A stretch of 24,218 bases of DNA. Source: an uncultured Bacilli bacterium. GTDB lineage: Bacteria > Bacillota_I > Bacilli_A > RF39 > UBA660. The notes under the pieces are model-generated. The model did not search any database, was not told the origin of the DNA, and worked only from the letters and a program-made list of their open reading frames with translations. The stretch spans positions 1 to 24,218 of the forward strand of contig CANRCO010000003.1 of the NCBI GenBank assembly GCA_947629125.1, read 5' to 3'. The first letter of the stretch is position 1, and each line of letters begins with the position of its first letter. Below, piece by piece: positions 14,126 through 22,990 of the stretch. Position numbers and translations under genes: made by a program.

Positions 14126-14195
14126 ATCTATTCCTTCTTTCTTATATAATTATAACTTAAATTTTTTAAATAAACATTAGTTAATTAGAAATTTA

Positions 14196-14224
14196 TTGCA
14201 TTTTAAGGAAAAAAAACTTATAAT
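14196..14224 (+). promoter_or_regulatory. Promoter of the Asn-rich membrane protein
   Basis: TTGCAT (14196-14201), a 17-base spacer, then TATAAT (14219-14224), 26 bases before the ATG. Confidence 0.65.
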
Positions 14225-14250
14225 TAGATTATAATAAAGAGGGTAATAAG

Positions 14251-15564
14251 ATGAATAACGAAAATAATAACGGAAATTTTAATAATGGTAATAATTTTTC
14301 TAATGAATTGAATTCAATTAATTTAAATGATAATCCTAATCAACCAATTGATAGTTTAGATAATAACGGAAATTTTAATAATAATAATTTTAATAATCCT
14401 AATTTAGATAACAACGACTATTTAACGAGTAGTGGCTCATTTAATTATAATAATCAAAACATGGATAATTTAAATAATTTTCCAAATAATAATCCATATT
14501 ATTATCCTAATAATGCTTACTCTAATGGCTTTGATTCAAATAATATGCCAATGGATCCTTTTATGAATAATGGCTTTAATAATTTTGATAATAACAACAA
14601 CAATAATAATGAAGATAATAAAAAGAAAAAGAAGAAAAAAAGTCCAGTCTTTATTATAATTATAATTCTTGTTATTTTAGCAATTGGAGCAGGATTATTC
14701 TTTTATTTAAGGATTTCTAGTAATCAAGCTAGTAAAAGTTCCGTAACTATTACAACTAAAGACGTTACTTTTGAACTTGGCCAAGTATTATCTAAAGATG
14801 TAAATAAATATGCAACAATTACTCAAACTGATAGTAAAAACTGTTCAGTTGATTTATCAAAAGTAGATACTAATAAAGCTGGAACTTATGAATATACAGT
14901 TAAATGTGGTACTCAAGAAAGTAAAGGAAAATTAAAATTACAAGATACAACCGTTCCTAAAGTTACTTTAAAAGATGTAAATACTTACATAAATGGTAGT
15001 TTTACTGCTGATGATTTTATTGATGTATGTGATGATTTCTCAACATGTACAGCTGAGTTTGTTAAAGAAAATGTAAAATCATATGCTAGTAAAGAAGGTA
15101 GCTATGAAATAGGATTAAAAGTTACAGATGAAAGTGGTAATGAAACTACAGTAATTGGTACATTAAATGTTAAGGGTAGTGCCCCTGTTGCTTATTATAC
15201 TTGTAGTAAAAAAGATGAAGAAAGCAAAGATTATGTAATAACGCAAGCTGATAAATTAGGTTTAACTGCACAAAATGTTTTTTCACAAATCGCTGTACGA
15301 ACTTATTTAATCAAATTTAATAAAGATACTGATTATTTAAAAATAAAAAATAATTATGAAAATGATAAATCATATCAATATAATGATTATGAAGGAAAAC
15401 CAGTTTTTGATGATAAGCAATTAACCTTATATTATGAAAATTCTTTAGGTATAGAAACATTAAATAAAGAATCTGGTAGTACTTTCCCAACTAATGTTAC
15501 AGCTATTAGAACATATTATTTAAATAAAGGTTATACTTGTCAGATTGAAAGAATAAATCAATAA
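14251..15564 (+). CDS. Asn-rich anchored protein with bacterial Ig-like (DUF5011-type) domains
   Basis: This is a 437-residue protein. Residues 1-122 are extremely rich in Asn, with Phe, Tyr and Gly, and should be disordered. Seven Lys residues precede one membrane segment (132-153), so by charge the Asn-rich part stays inside and the rest is outside. Two Ig-like beta modules follow. The first ends NKAGTYEYTVKCG and the second has EGSYEIGLKVTDESGN with the linker QDTTVPKVTL, the pattern of DUF5011-like repeats. The last 120 or so residues match nothing I know. Several Cys residues outside could form disulphides. The start ATG follows AGAGGG. It is probably an envelope or adhesion protein. Confidence 0.75.
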   Translation: MNNENNNGNFNNGNNFSNELNSINLNDNPNQPIDSLDNNGNFNNNNFNNPNLDNNDYLTSSGSFNYNNQNMDNLNNFPNNNPYYYPNNAYSNGFDSNNMPMDPFMNNGFNNFDNNNNNNNEDNKKKKKKKSPVFIIIIILVILAIGAGLFFYLRISSNQASKSSVTITTKDVTFELGQVLSKDVNKYATITQTDSKNCSVDLSKVDTNKAGTYEYTVKCGTQESKGKLKLQDTTVPKVTLKDVNTYINGSFTADDFIDVCDDFSTCTAEFVKENVKSYASKEGSYEIGLKVTDESGNETTVIGTLNVKGSAPVAYYTCSKKDEESKDYVITQADKLGLTAQNVFSQIAVRTYLIKFNKDTDYLKIKNNYENDKSYQYNDYEGKPVFDDKQLTLYYENSLGIETLNKESGSTFPTNVTAIRTYYLNKGYTCQIERINQ

Positions 15565-15566
15565 TT

Positions 15567-15592
15567 ACTCTCATTTATTTTGAGAGTTTTTT
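15567..15592 (+). terminator. Terminator of the Asn-rich protein gene
   Basis: ACTCTCA (15567-15573), a 7-base loop, TGAGAGT (15581-15587), then a T-run. The next promoter starts 3 bases after it. Confidence 0.85.
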
Positions 15593-15594
15593 AT

Positions 15595-15623
15595 TTGACA
15601 AAACATTAAAATATATCTATAAT
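15595..15623 (+). promoter_or_regulatory. Consensus promoter of surface-protein copy 2
   Basis: TTGACA (15595-15600), 17 bases, TATAAT (15618-15623). This is a perfect sigma-A consensus, so the gene should be strongly transcribed even though its reading frame is closed. Confidence 0.85.
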
Positions 15624-15649
15624 AAAAAAAGATAGAGAGGTAAAGAACT

Positions 15650-17312
15650 ATGAATTATGATGTAAATCGGGGGGGGGTATTTTAATAAACAAAAGTACCC
15701 GAAGAGAAAATATGTAATTGGAGCAAGTATATGCTTAGTATTGTTAATTGTAGTAGGGGTAACATATGCCTTATGGACAACAACTAAAAAACAAAGTGAT
15801 GTAAATAGAATAACAAATACCTGTTTAAAAATGGTATATGAAAGTAAAAATTTAGAAGGACAAGAAACAAAAGGAATAACCTTAGAAAAAGCTTTCCCAA
15901 TAATCGATGAAGATGGAAAGAAGTTAGAAGGATATACCTTTACTATAAAAAATGAGTGTAATAGTTATGTAGATTATAGTATAAACTTAGAAAGTTTAAA
16001 TACAATACAAGAATCACAAAGAATAGGTATAAATAGTTTAAAAATATTTATCAATGATGAACCAATAAAGACATTAAATAATTATGAAACAACAGATAAG
16101 ATATTAGATAATAGTTATGATGCAAGGAAGTTAACAACAGGTACATTAGAGCCAGTTGGAACTTCTGGAGCAAAAAGAGAATACACTTTAAGAATGTGGT
16201 TAGATGATGCAACACCAGAAAGTGAAATGAATAAAAGTTATGAAAGTAAGATAACAGTATATGGAGAAGTAAGCGATAGTATAAGTGCAGTAAATAAAAT
16301 AAGAAATATAGCAGCAGAAAAAACAACATCTGAACTAAGAAATGATGAAACAGTAGATCGAAATATTAGATATATTGGGAAAGATCCTCATAACTATGTT
16401 AGATTTAATGATGAATTATGGCGAATAATTGGAGTTATGAATAATGTTGAAGATGGTAGTGGTAATAAAGATACAAGAGTAAAACTAATAAAAGCAGAAG
16501 GAATAGGTCAAATATCATGGGATAACCGTTGTGATAATGTAAAAAGCGAAACTGAAATTGATCATTGTATATCATCGCCAAATTATAAAAACAAATGGGA
16601 TGAAGCAAAATTACAAAAATTATTGAATGGTCCATATTTAAATAGTGTAGTATCAACAGAATACAATCGTTGGACAAAAGAATTAAAAGGTTTTGGTTTT
16701 GGTTCTGATGAAGAAAGTATCAGACACTATGAAAAAATAGATTTTACAAATACCGGAATCAAAGAAAAATATCGTGATATGATAGATATTGTAAAATATA
16801 ATTTAGGTGGACCAGTATGGGATGATGGAAAAGAAAATTCAATAAGTAATTTAAATTCGAATTTATTTTATAATATTGAACGAAGTAATTATGTATATTC
16901 AGGAAATAAAACAGAATGGATTGGGCAAATCGGTTTGATATATCCAAGTGATTATGGCTTTGCAACTAGTGGTGGAGTTGGACTAGAAACATGGAGTGAC
17001 AAAGAATATACAACAACTTTAGAAACATGTATGACAGAACCAATAAAAGAATGGTATAGTGATGAAAATTTAGGATGCCGAGATAATAATTGGTTATATC
17101 AAGGAGAAAAAGTTTTTCAATGGACTATTTCACCATATGCTGATAATGATTATCGTGTAACGCTTGTAGATGATGATGGATATGTATATGATGATGGATA
17201 TTATGATCCATGCGATGCGTTTCTTGTTCGTCCAGTCCTATATCTGAAATCTGAAGTAAAAATAGTGAGTGGTAGAGGAACTAAAGATGATCCGTTTACA
17301 TTGGCAATTTAA
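15650..17312 (+). CDS. Phase-variable membrane-anchored surface protein, copy 2 (OFF as read: G9 tract)
   Basis: The ATG at 15650 follows GAGAGGTAAAGAA. It reads MNYDVNRGGVF and stops, because of nine G's at 15669-15677. With eight G's it continues through NKQKYPKRKYVIG, a membrane segment ending YALWTTT, and on to 17312, about 553 residues. The outer part starts NRITNTCLKM and is nearly identical to copy 3 for several hundred bases. The shared module then follows: NIRYIGKDPHNYVRF, ELWRIIGVMNN, GLIYPSDYGFATSGG, QWTISP and FLVRPVLYLKS. The C-terminal 35 residues differ strongly from the other copies. With its own promoter and terminator it is a single-gene unit. It is probably an adhesin or ligand-binding protein held by its N-terminal anchor. 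Confidence 0.75.
15669..15677 (+). repeat. Poly-G tract (G9), copy 2
   Basis: Nine G's at the same codon position as in copies 1 and 3, followed by the same hairpin (ending near 15702). One G fewer opens the long frame. Confidence 0.85.
17118..17253 (+). other. Variable C-terminal region of copy 2
   Basis: Between QWTISP and VRPVLYLKS most codons are NNT (GAT and TAT dominate), giving a run of Asp and Tyr. Residues differ from copies 1 and 3 while the flanks agree. GC here is not raised as it is in copy 3. Confidence 0.5.
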
Positions 17313-17345
17313 AAAAGTAAAGATATGATTTTCTTTACTTTTTTT
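17311..17345 (+). terminator. Terminator of surface-protein copy 2
   Basis: AAAAAAGTAAAG (17311-17322), a 10-base loop, CTTTACTTTTTT from 17333 on. The next promoter starts at 17347. Confidence 0.8.
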
Positions 17346-17346
17346 G

Positions 17347-17375
17347 TTGCAAATGATTAATATTTTTACTATAAT
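17347..17375 (+). promoter_or_regulatory. Promoter of surface-protein copy 3
   Basis: TTGCAA (17347-17352), 17 bases, TATAAT (17370-17375), 26 bases before the ATG. Confidence 0.75.
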
Positions 17376-17401
17376 TATAAAAGATAGAGAGGTAAGGAAG
17401 T

Positions 17402-19064
17402 ATGAATTATAATATAAATCGGGGGGGGGTATTTTAATAAACAAAAGTACCCAAAGAAAAAATATATAATCGGAGCAAGTATATGTTTAGTATTACTAAT
17501 AGTAGTAGGTGTAACATATGCCTTATGGACAACAACGCAAAAACAAAGTGATGTAAATAAAATAACAAATACCTGTTTAAAAATGATATATGAAAGTAAA
17601 AATTTAGAAGGACAAGAAACAAAAGGAATAACCTTAGAAAAAGCTTTTCCAATAATAGATGAAGATGGAAAGAAGTTAGAAGGATATACCTTTACTATAA
17701 AAAATGAGTGTAATAGTTATGTAGATTATAGTATAAACTTAGAAAGTTTAAATACAATACAAGATTCACAAAGAATAGGTATAAATAATTTAAAAATATT
17801 TATCAATGATGAACCAATAAAGACATTAAATAATTATGAAGAAACAGATAAGATATTACCAAGTGGAGATAGTTATGATGCAAGGAAGTTAACAACAGGA
17901 ACATTAGAACCAGTTGGAACACAAGGAGCAAACAGAGAATACACCTTAAGAATGTGGTTAGATGAAGATACACCAGAAAGTGAAATGGAAAAAAGTTATG
18001 AAAGTAAGATAACAGTATATGGAGAAGTAAGCGATGGCATAAGTGCGGTAAACAAAATAAGAAATATAGCATCAGTTAAAACAACATCAGAATTAAGAAA
18101 TGATGAAACAGTAGATCGAAATATCAGATATATAGGAAAAGATCCTCATAACTATGTTAGATTTAATGATGAAGAATGGCGAATCATTGGGGTCATGAAT
18201 AATATTGAAGATGGTAGTGGTAATAAAAATACAAGAGTTAAACTAATTAAAGCAGAAGCATTAGGACAAATAGCCTGGGATTCACCTTGCAATGCTCCAA
18301 AAAGTGAAACTGAAACAGATCATTGTATATCATATCCAGATTATAAAAACAAATGGGAAAAAGCAACATTACAAAAATTATTAAATGGACCATATTTAAA
18401 CAGTATAAAATCAGAAGAATATAATCATTGGACAAAAAAATCGAGTGGATTTAATGATACAAGTATAAGACACTACGAAAAAATAAATTTTACTGAATCA
18501 GGAATAAAAGAAAAGTATCGTGATATGATTGATATCATAAAATATAAATTAGGCGGACCAGATTGGAATAGTAGTAAAGAAAATTATATAAGAAAATTAA
18601 CACCCAATTTATTCTATAATATTGAGCGAAGTAATTATGTATATCAAGGAAATCAAACAGAATGGACAGGACAAATCGGTTTAATGTATCCAAGTGATTA
18701 TGGATTCGCTACAAGTGGAGGACTAGGAATTGATACTTTTACTGAAAAAACATATAATAATGATTTGGAAACATGTTTATCAACACCTATGTATAATTGG
18801 GGAGGTTATGGTATGCAAGAATATGTAGGATGTCGAGATAATGATTGGCTATATCAAGGAGAAGGAGCACATCAATGGACCGTTTCTCCAGATGCTGGCT
18901 ATAACGACTACGTGGTGCTTGTGCATGATGATGGCCGCGTGGACGACGACTACGGCCGCACGGTCTATGCATATCTTGTTCGTCCTGTAGTGTATTTAAA
19001 GCATGATATTAAAATTACAGACGGTGATGGAACAAAGAAAAATCCGTTTCAAATAAGCATCTAA
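17402..19064 (+). CDS. Phase-variable membrane-anchored surface protein, copy 3 (OFF as read: G9 tract)
   Basis: The ATG at 17402 follows GAGAGGTAAGGA. It is blocked by nine G's at 17421-17429; eight would give about 553 residues ending at 19064. A start at the in-frame ATG at 17583 would lose the whole membrane anchor, so it is unlikely. Layout: MNYNINRGG leader, NKQKYPKKKYIIG, a membrane segment ending YALWTTT, the domain shared with copy 2, NIRYIGKDPHNYVRF, EEWRIIGVMNN, GLMYPSDYGFATSGG, QWTVSP and LVRPVVYLK. About 80 bases near the 3' end are strikingly GC-rich and made of NNC/NNT codons (Asp, Tyr, Gly, Arg), unlike the rest of the gene. This is the best candidate in the window for a hypermutated target region. 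Confidence 0.75.
17421..17429 (+). repeat. Poly-G tract (G9), copy 3
   Basis: Nine G's followed by the same hairpin as in copies 1 and 2 (ending near 17454). The length and the frame effect are the same as in the other two tracts. Confidence 0.85.
18873..18999 (+). other. GC-rich hypervariable region of copy 3 (candidate DGR variable region)
   Basis: At 18901-18970, 41 of 70 bases are G or C, against an AT-rich background on both sides. Between TCTCCA and CTTGTTCGTCCT almost every codon ends in C or T (GGC, TAT, AAC, GAC, TAC, CAT, CGC and so on), interrupted by GTG and ACG. This is what adenine-directed mutagenesis of AAC/AAT codons produces in diversity-generating retroelement targets. The conserved VRPV..YLK end matches the C-type-lectin-like fold of such proteins. 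No template copy is present in the window. Confidence 0.55.
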
Positions 19065-19090
19065 AAAAGAATAAAGTTGTTAAACTTTAT
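19063..19090 (-). terminator. Terminator of collagen-like gene 1
   Basis: ATAAAGTT (19071-19078), a 4-base loop, AACTTTAT (19083-19090). On the minus strand it is followed by TCTTTTTT (19070-19063). It may also help stop the convergent copy 3 transcript, but no T-run follows on the plus strand. Confidence 0.7.
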
Positions 19091-20259
19091 CCTAAATATT
19101 CAATTAACATTGTTAAAACAGAAGTGACAAAATAAGATTGGCTACTAGTGCTATCGATAGAAGGGGATTTTAAAGTTATTGTATTTTTAGACATATTAAC
19201 TAGTTCCATATAATCTTTTTCTTTATCTGAAATAACTATCATTCCTTGACCGATTATTTTAGTATTAGGTTCATTACCTATAAAAGAACTTCCTCCAACA
19301 TAAACTGTTTTTTCAGCTACTTTTTTAAAACCTATAGCTACTACATCATTAGTAGGATCAAAATTACTGTCAGGTTCATTATAAACAGTTGCTACAAAAT
19401 CAACTCGATAAACACCTTCTTTATTGAATTTGACTGAATAATCAGGGTACAAAGTTAAAAGATTTGTGTTATCTAAGGCTTTTCTTGTTATAGGTATTCG
19501 ATGACTTTTAGCAACTTCAAAACCATCAAAAGGGGGAGTGTCATTTAAGGTAGCTAGATAAACTACGCCAATTTCTTCTGGACCAGGTGCTCCTTGAGGT
19601 CCGACTGGTCCTGGTGGACCTTGAGGTCCGGCTTCTCCAGGTTGTCCTGGATCACCTTGAATCCCTTGTAAACCTTGCGGACCTCTTGGACCCATTTGTC
19701 CTGGTTCGCCAGGGTCACCTTTTAAACCTTGTGGACCTCGAATTTGTCCAACATCCTTCCAGGTATTTTCATTTTCTGACCAAACATATAAATTTCCATC
19801 TATTAAATAACCATCACCAGGATTACCTTCTTGGTGATCTTTTTGTAAATCTTCTAAGGAATTATATGAACCTAAAATATTAATACTAGTTCCCGCTGGT
19901 CCAGTTGGACCTTGTGGTCCTTGTTCACCCGTTGCTCCACGTGGTATAACAAAATTTAAAATATGTTCAGTACCACTACCTGTGTCAGTAATACTTGCTT
20001 CAGCCATATCATCAGTCATTACTACATTTCCAATTTCTAAATTTATGGAATTACCAGGATTACCTTGAAGGCCTTGAGGTCCAGGAATACCTTGTGGCCC
20101 AGTTGGCCCAGTTGGACCGGTTTGTCCTGGTGGACCTTCTAAACCATCACTACCAATTGGTCCGGTCGGTCCAGTTGGCCCATAGCATATATAATTTTGA
20201 TATATTCTATTTTTATTATAACAAGCTATTTTTGATGCAGCTTTTTGAATATTATTCAA
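19087..20259 (-). CDS. Collagen-like (Gly-X-Y) surface protein 1
   Basis: This is a 390-residue protein. The TTG start at 20259 follows AAAGGAGG with 6 bases of spacing. After an N-terminal segment of about 26 residues (MNNIQKAASKIACYNKNR...CY) come three collagen tracts: GPTGPTGPIG onward (27-70), GATGEQGPQGPTGPAG (about 106-121) and a long GPQGLKGDPGEPG tract (about 170-230). They are separated by a beta insert ending ILNFVIPRG and a unit with GDGYLIDGNLYVW. The C-terminal 150 or so residues form a globular domain like the trimer heads of BclA-type proteins. No export signal is visible, as in exosporium-type collagen-like proteins. It probably forms trimeric filaments on a cell or spore surface. 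The neighbouring collagen-like gene and glycosyltransferase suggest that the Thr residues are glycosylated. Confidence 0.85.
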   Translation of the reverse strand: MNNIQKAASKIACYNKNRIYQNYICYGPTGPTGPIGSDGLEGPPGQTGPTGPTGPQGIPGPQGLQGNPGNSINLEIGNVVMTDDMAEASITDTGSGTEHILNFVIPRGATGEQGPQGPTGPAGTSINILGSYNSLEDLQKDHQEGNPGDGYLIDGNLYVWSENENTWKDVGQIRGPQGLKGDPGEPGQMGPRGPQGLQGIQGDPGQPGEAGPQGPPGPVGPQGAPGPEEIGVVYLATLNDTPPFDGFEVAKSHRIPITRKALDNTNLLTLYPDYSVKFNKEGVYRVDFVATVYNEPDSNFDPTNDVVAIGFKKVAEKTVYVGGSSFIGNEPNTKIIGQGMIVISDKEKDYMELVNMSKNTITLKSPSIDSTSSQSYFVTSVLTMLIEYLG

Positions 20260-20275
20260 GTAGTGCCTCCTTTCT

Positions 20276-20305
20276 GAAAAAGACTATTGATAATTTTCAA
20301 TAGCC
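20276..20305 (-). terminator. Terminator between the two collagen-like genes
   Basis: On the minus strand, GGCTATTGA (20305-20297) pairs with TCAATAGTC (20290-20282, one G-T pair) and is followed by five T's. It comes 7 bases after the stop of collagen-like gene 2 and just before the ribosome site of gene 1, so gene 1 expression depends on read-through or on a promoter hidden here. Confidence 0.75.
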
Positions 20306-20311
20306 TTTTAC

Positions 20312-21199
20312 TTATGCAGCAGCAGTTGTTTCATCTAATTGTTTAACTATTAAATTAGCTGAATTAACATTACCAGTTATAGCAGTTGTACCACTAAATT
20401 GTAAAGTTAAATTATCTCCGGTAGTTAGTGTAGTTATAATTGAGTTACTAAATAAAGTATCTTGACTTGCTTGAGTTCCAATAGTTATTGCTGAACCTTG
20501 AATAGCATTTTGACCATTATAAACAGATAGAGTTAAATCGTCAGTTCCATTTGCTTCAGCAATAACATGATAACTAATTTCATAAGTACCAGGATTTTGA
20601 ATAGTTATGGTATTTGGAGTATTAGTTGTTAAATTTTCAGTTCCAGTCATTTGAGTAGCTAATGTAACAGTTTGGTTAGTTCCATTATTAACAGTTAAAC
20701 CATTGCTAGATGTGTCATAAAGACCACCAAAAGCATTTAAACCATTAGCTGGTCCGGTTGGACCTTGTGGGATAGTAAATGTTAATTGATAATCACCATT
20801 ACCTCCAGCGATTTCTACATCAGCTTCAGTACCAGGATTTCCTGTATTAGTAGCTGCAACTGTTAATTCTACAGCTGGACCAGTTTCTCCTTGTTCACCT
20901 TGAGGACCAGTTTCGCCAGTTGGTCCGGTTGGGCCAGTAGGTCCTTGAATTCCTTGAGGTCCAGTTGGTCCTTGAGGAATAACGAAATCTAATAAAACAT
21001 TAGTAGATGTTCCAGAATTAGTAACTGAAGCAGCAGTTCCTGCACCTCCAGTAGTAGTTGAATTTACAGTAATTGTAGCTGTAGCAGGTCCAGTTGGTCC
21101 GGTTGGCCCAGTGGGACCATAACAGCAACAACAACTTGTTGAATTAAAATTTTTTTGACTGCATGCCACATATTGACGTGCCTTTTCTAAATTATTCAA
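20312..21199 (-). CDS. Collagen-like (Gly-X-Y) surface protein 2
   Basis: This is a 295-residue protein. The TTG start at 21199 follows AAAGGAG. The N-terminal segment MNNLEKARQYVAC ends in four Cys residues (TSCCCCYGPTG), which could form disulphide cross-links. Short collagen tracts (GPTGPTGPTGP; GPTGPQGIQGPTG with GETGPQGEQG; IPQGPTGPANG) alternate with Thr/Ala-rich beta units that end VLLDFVIPQG and LTFTIPQG. The same kind of unit is found in collagen-like protein 1. The C-terminal 130 or so residues (GGLYDTSSNGLTVN...TYEISYHV...LIVKQLDE) resemble the C1q/TNF-like head of BclA. The start segment is related to that of protein 1 (MNN..KA...AC), so both may use the same localisation signal. 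Confidence 0.85.
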   Translation of the reverse strand: MNNLEKARQYVACSQKNFNSTSCCCCYGPTGPTGPTGPATATITVNSTTTGGAGTAASVTNSGTSTNVLLDFVIPQGPTGPQGIQGPTGPTGPTGETGPQGEQGETGPAVELTVAATNTGNPGTEADVEIAGGNGDYQLTFTIPQGPTGPANGLNAFGGLYDTSSNGLTVNNGTNQTVTLATQMTGTENLTTNTPNTITIQNPGTYEISYHVIAEANGTDDLTLSVYNGQNAIQGSAITIGTQASQDTLFSNSIITTLTTGDNLTLQFSGTTAITGNVNSANLIVKQLDETTAAA

Positions 21200-21295
21200 T
21201 TTTTAGCTCCTTTCAATATAACATATGAGGTAAAGCAAAAAAGACAAAGTTAAAATATCTATTTTTTTAGCATAAAATATAAAGGGTGATTACTT

Positions 21296-22363
21296 TTGAA
21301 AATAAATGTATATGCTATTTGTAAAAATGAAAGTAAATTTGTTGATCGTTGGGTCGATTCTATGCAAGAAGCTGATGGAATATATGTTTTAGATACTGGT
21401 TCAACAGATGATACAGTTAATAAATTACAAAAAAGAAAGGTTAATGTTACTATAAAAGAAATTAATCCTTGGCGTTTTGATGTAGCTCGTAATGAATCTT
21501 TAAAATTATTGCCTAAAGATACAGATATTTGTGTATGTACAGATTTAGATGAAGTTTTTGAAAAAGGATGGAGAGAAAAATTAGAGTCTGCATGGCAAAA
21601 AGATACGACTCGTGCCTCATATTTATATAATTGGAGTTTTGATAAATACAATCAACCTGCTACAACTTTTTATTTAAATCAAATTCATACTTTAAAAGAT
21701 TATACTTGGACTCATCCAGTTCATGAAGTCTTAACTACAACTAAAGAAGAAAAACAAATTGTTGTTCCTGGAATGGTTTTAAATCATTATCCCGATTTAA
21801 CTAAATCGCGAGGTAGTTATCTACCTTTATTAGAATTAAGTGTTAAAGAAGATCCACTTGATGATCGCAATATGCATTATTTAGGTCGAGAATATATGTA
21901 TTATCAACGTTGGAATGATTGCATTGATACTTTAATAAAACATCTAGATTTAAAAACAGCTACTTGGAAAGATGAAAGAGCAGCTTCAATGCGCTTTATT
22001 GCTCGTAGCTATCTAAATTTAAAAAGAATTAATGAAGCAATAATGTGGTATGAAATGGCTATTAATGAAGCTCCTTATTTAAGAGAAGCTTATGTTGAAC
22101 TTGCTCAAACTTATTATAATTTGGCAAACTATGATAAAGCTTACTTTTATGTTAGTGCCGCTTTAGAAATTAAAGAAAAAAGCGATTCATATATTAATGA
22201 AGAATTTTGTTGGAATGCAAGTATTTATGATTTAAAAGCATTAAGTAGTTATAATTTAGGAAAAATTCCTGAAGCAATTTATTATGAAAAATTAGCTTTA
22301 GAATTAGATCCTGATAACGAACGTTTAAAAAACAATTTAGAAATAATGCAAAATGTCAAATAA
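21296..22363 (+). CDS. Family 2 glycosyltransferase with C-terminal TPR repeats
   Basis: This is a 355-residue protein. The TTG at 21296 follows AAAGGGTGA. Residues 1-190 are a GT-A fold of the GT2 type: INVYAICKNESKFVDRWVDS, YVLDTGSTDDTV and CTDLDEVFEKGW, with the Asp-rich metal and nucleotide-sugar site. Residues about 195-350 contain TPR-like helical repeats (YEMAINEAPYLREAYVELAQ, LALELDPDNERLKNN), which usually grip the acceptor protein. No membrane segment is seen. It is divergent from the collagen-like genes, with 96 bases between the starts. A reasonable role is transfer of the first sugar to their Gly-X-Thr stretches, as glycosyltransferases do beside bclA genes. The donor sugar is unknown. 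Confidence 0.85.
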   Translation: MKINVYAICKNESKFVDRWVDSMQEADGIYVLDTGSTDDTVNKLQKRKVNVTIKEINPWRFDVARNESLKLLPKDTDICVCTDLDEVFEKGWREKLESAWQKDTTRASYLYNWSFDKYNQPATTFYLNQIHTLKDYTWTHPVHEVLTTTKEEKQIVVPGMVLNHYPDLTKSRGSYLPLLELSVKEDPLDDRNMHYLGREYMYYQRWNDCIDTLIKHLDLKTATWKDERAASMRFIARSYLNLKRINEAIMWYEMAINEAPYLREAYVELAQTYYNLANYDKAYFYVSAALEIKEKSDSYINEEFCWNASIYDLKALSSYNLGKIPEAIYYEKLALELDPDNERLKNNLEIMQNVK

Positions 22364-22435
22364 TTGTCATTAATTACTAATAAAATTTTATATTTAAATG
22401 CTTTTATGTTATCCTTTATTAAGGATGTGGTATTT

Positions 22436-22990
22436 ATGAAGAAATTTATTTCATTAAGTTTTATTTTAATTAGCTTTTGTATATTAATGCCAGTTGTAAG
22501 TGCAAGTAATGATAATGATATTAAACAATTTATTAAACAATTTACGGAAAATATTAATTCTGGTAGTTTAGATGCTTTAAACCAAATAGAAAGTACTAAT
22601 ATTAAATTAACAAATAACATGACCACTTACATGGATTCAATGAAAATTGAACAAGATGTGACAAAAATAAAAGAAAAAAATGGTAAATATGAAGTAACAA
22701 CCAAAGCAACAATTGATTATAGTGGTAGTAAAAATAAAACTAAATTAAAATATGAAATAACTGAAAATGAATATGCTGGTTTAACAATTGCTACAACTAA
22801 TTTATTTGATAAAATTGGCCATGGGAGTTTAATTAGTAATGTTAAATTTATCGTTATATTTATTGTTATAGCTATTATTGTTGGAGCAATATTAATTTAT
22901 TTAAAACGTAAAAATGATTTAAAACAATTAAATCATATGCGTAAACATGAAAAAAGTACTGGTTTAGGCGGAATGATGGACCATCATTAA
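22436..22990 (+). CDS. Secreted/membrane protein with signal peptide and C-terminal anchor, unknown
   Basis: The ATG at 22436 follows AAGGATGTGG. Longer in-frame starts upstream lack a good ribosome site. This gives 184 residues: a classic signal peptide, MKKFISLSFILISFC...VVSA, with cleavage likely after Ala23. An outer domain of about 110 residues follows, with alternating Lys/Thr beta strands (TKIKEKNGKYEVTTKATIDY). A membrane segment (about 138-159) comes next, and then a basic tail ending GGMMDHH inside the cell. It is a type I membrane protein. The outer part looks like a small lipid- or ligand-binding domain, but I do not recognise a family. It lies 72 bases after the glycosyltransferase and may share its transcript. 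Confidence 0.7.
   Translation: MKKFISLSFILISFCILMPVVSASNDNDIKQFIKQFTENINSGSLDALNQIESTNIKLTNNMTTYMDSMKIEQDVTKIKEKNGKYEVTTKATIDYSGSKNKTKLKYEITENEYAGLTIATTNLFDKIGHGSLISNVKFIVIFIVIAIIVGAILIYLKRKNDLKQLNHMRKHEKSTGLGGMMDHH

Noticed and set aside
15595..19064. Template repeat or reverse transcriptase of a diversity-generating retroelement
   Set aside because: I looked on both strands for an adenine-rich copy of the variable regions and for a reverse transcriptase, and found neither in the window. The DGR idea therefore rests on codon pattern only.
19587..20303. Plus-strand open frames rich in Leu/Val opposite the collagen-like gene
   Set aside because: They mirror the Gly-Pro repeat of the minus-strand gene; the repeat alone keeps the frame open.
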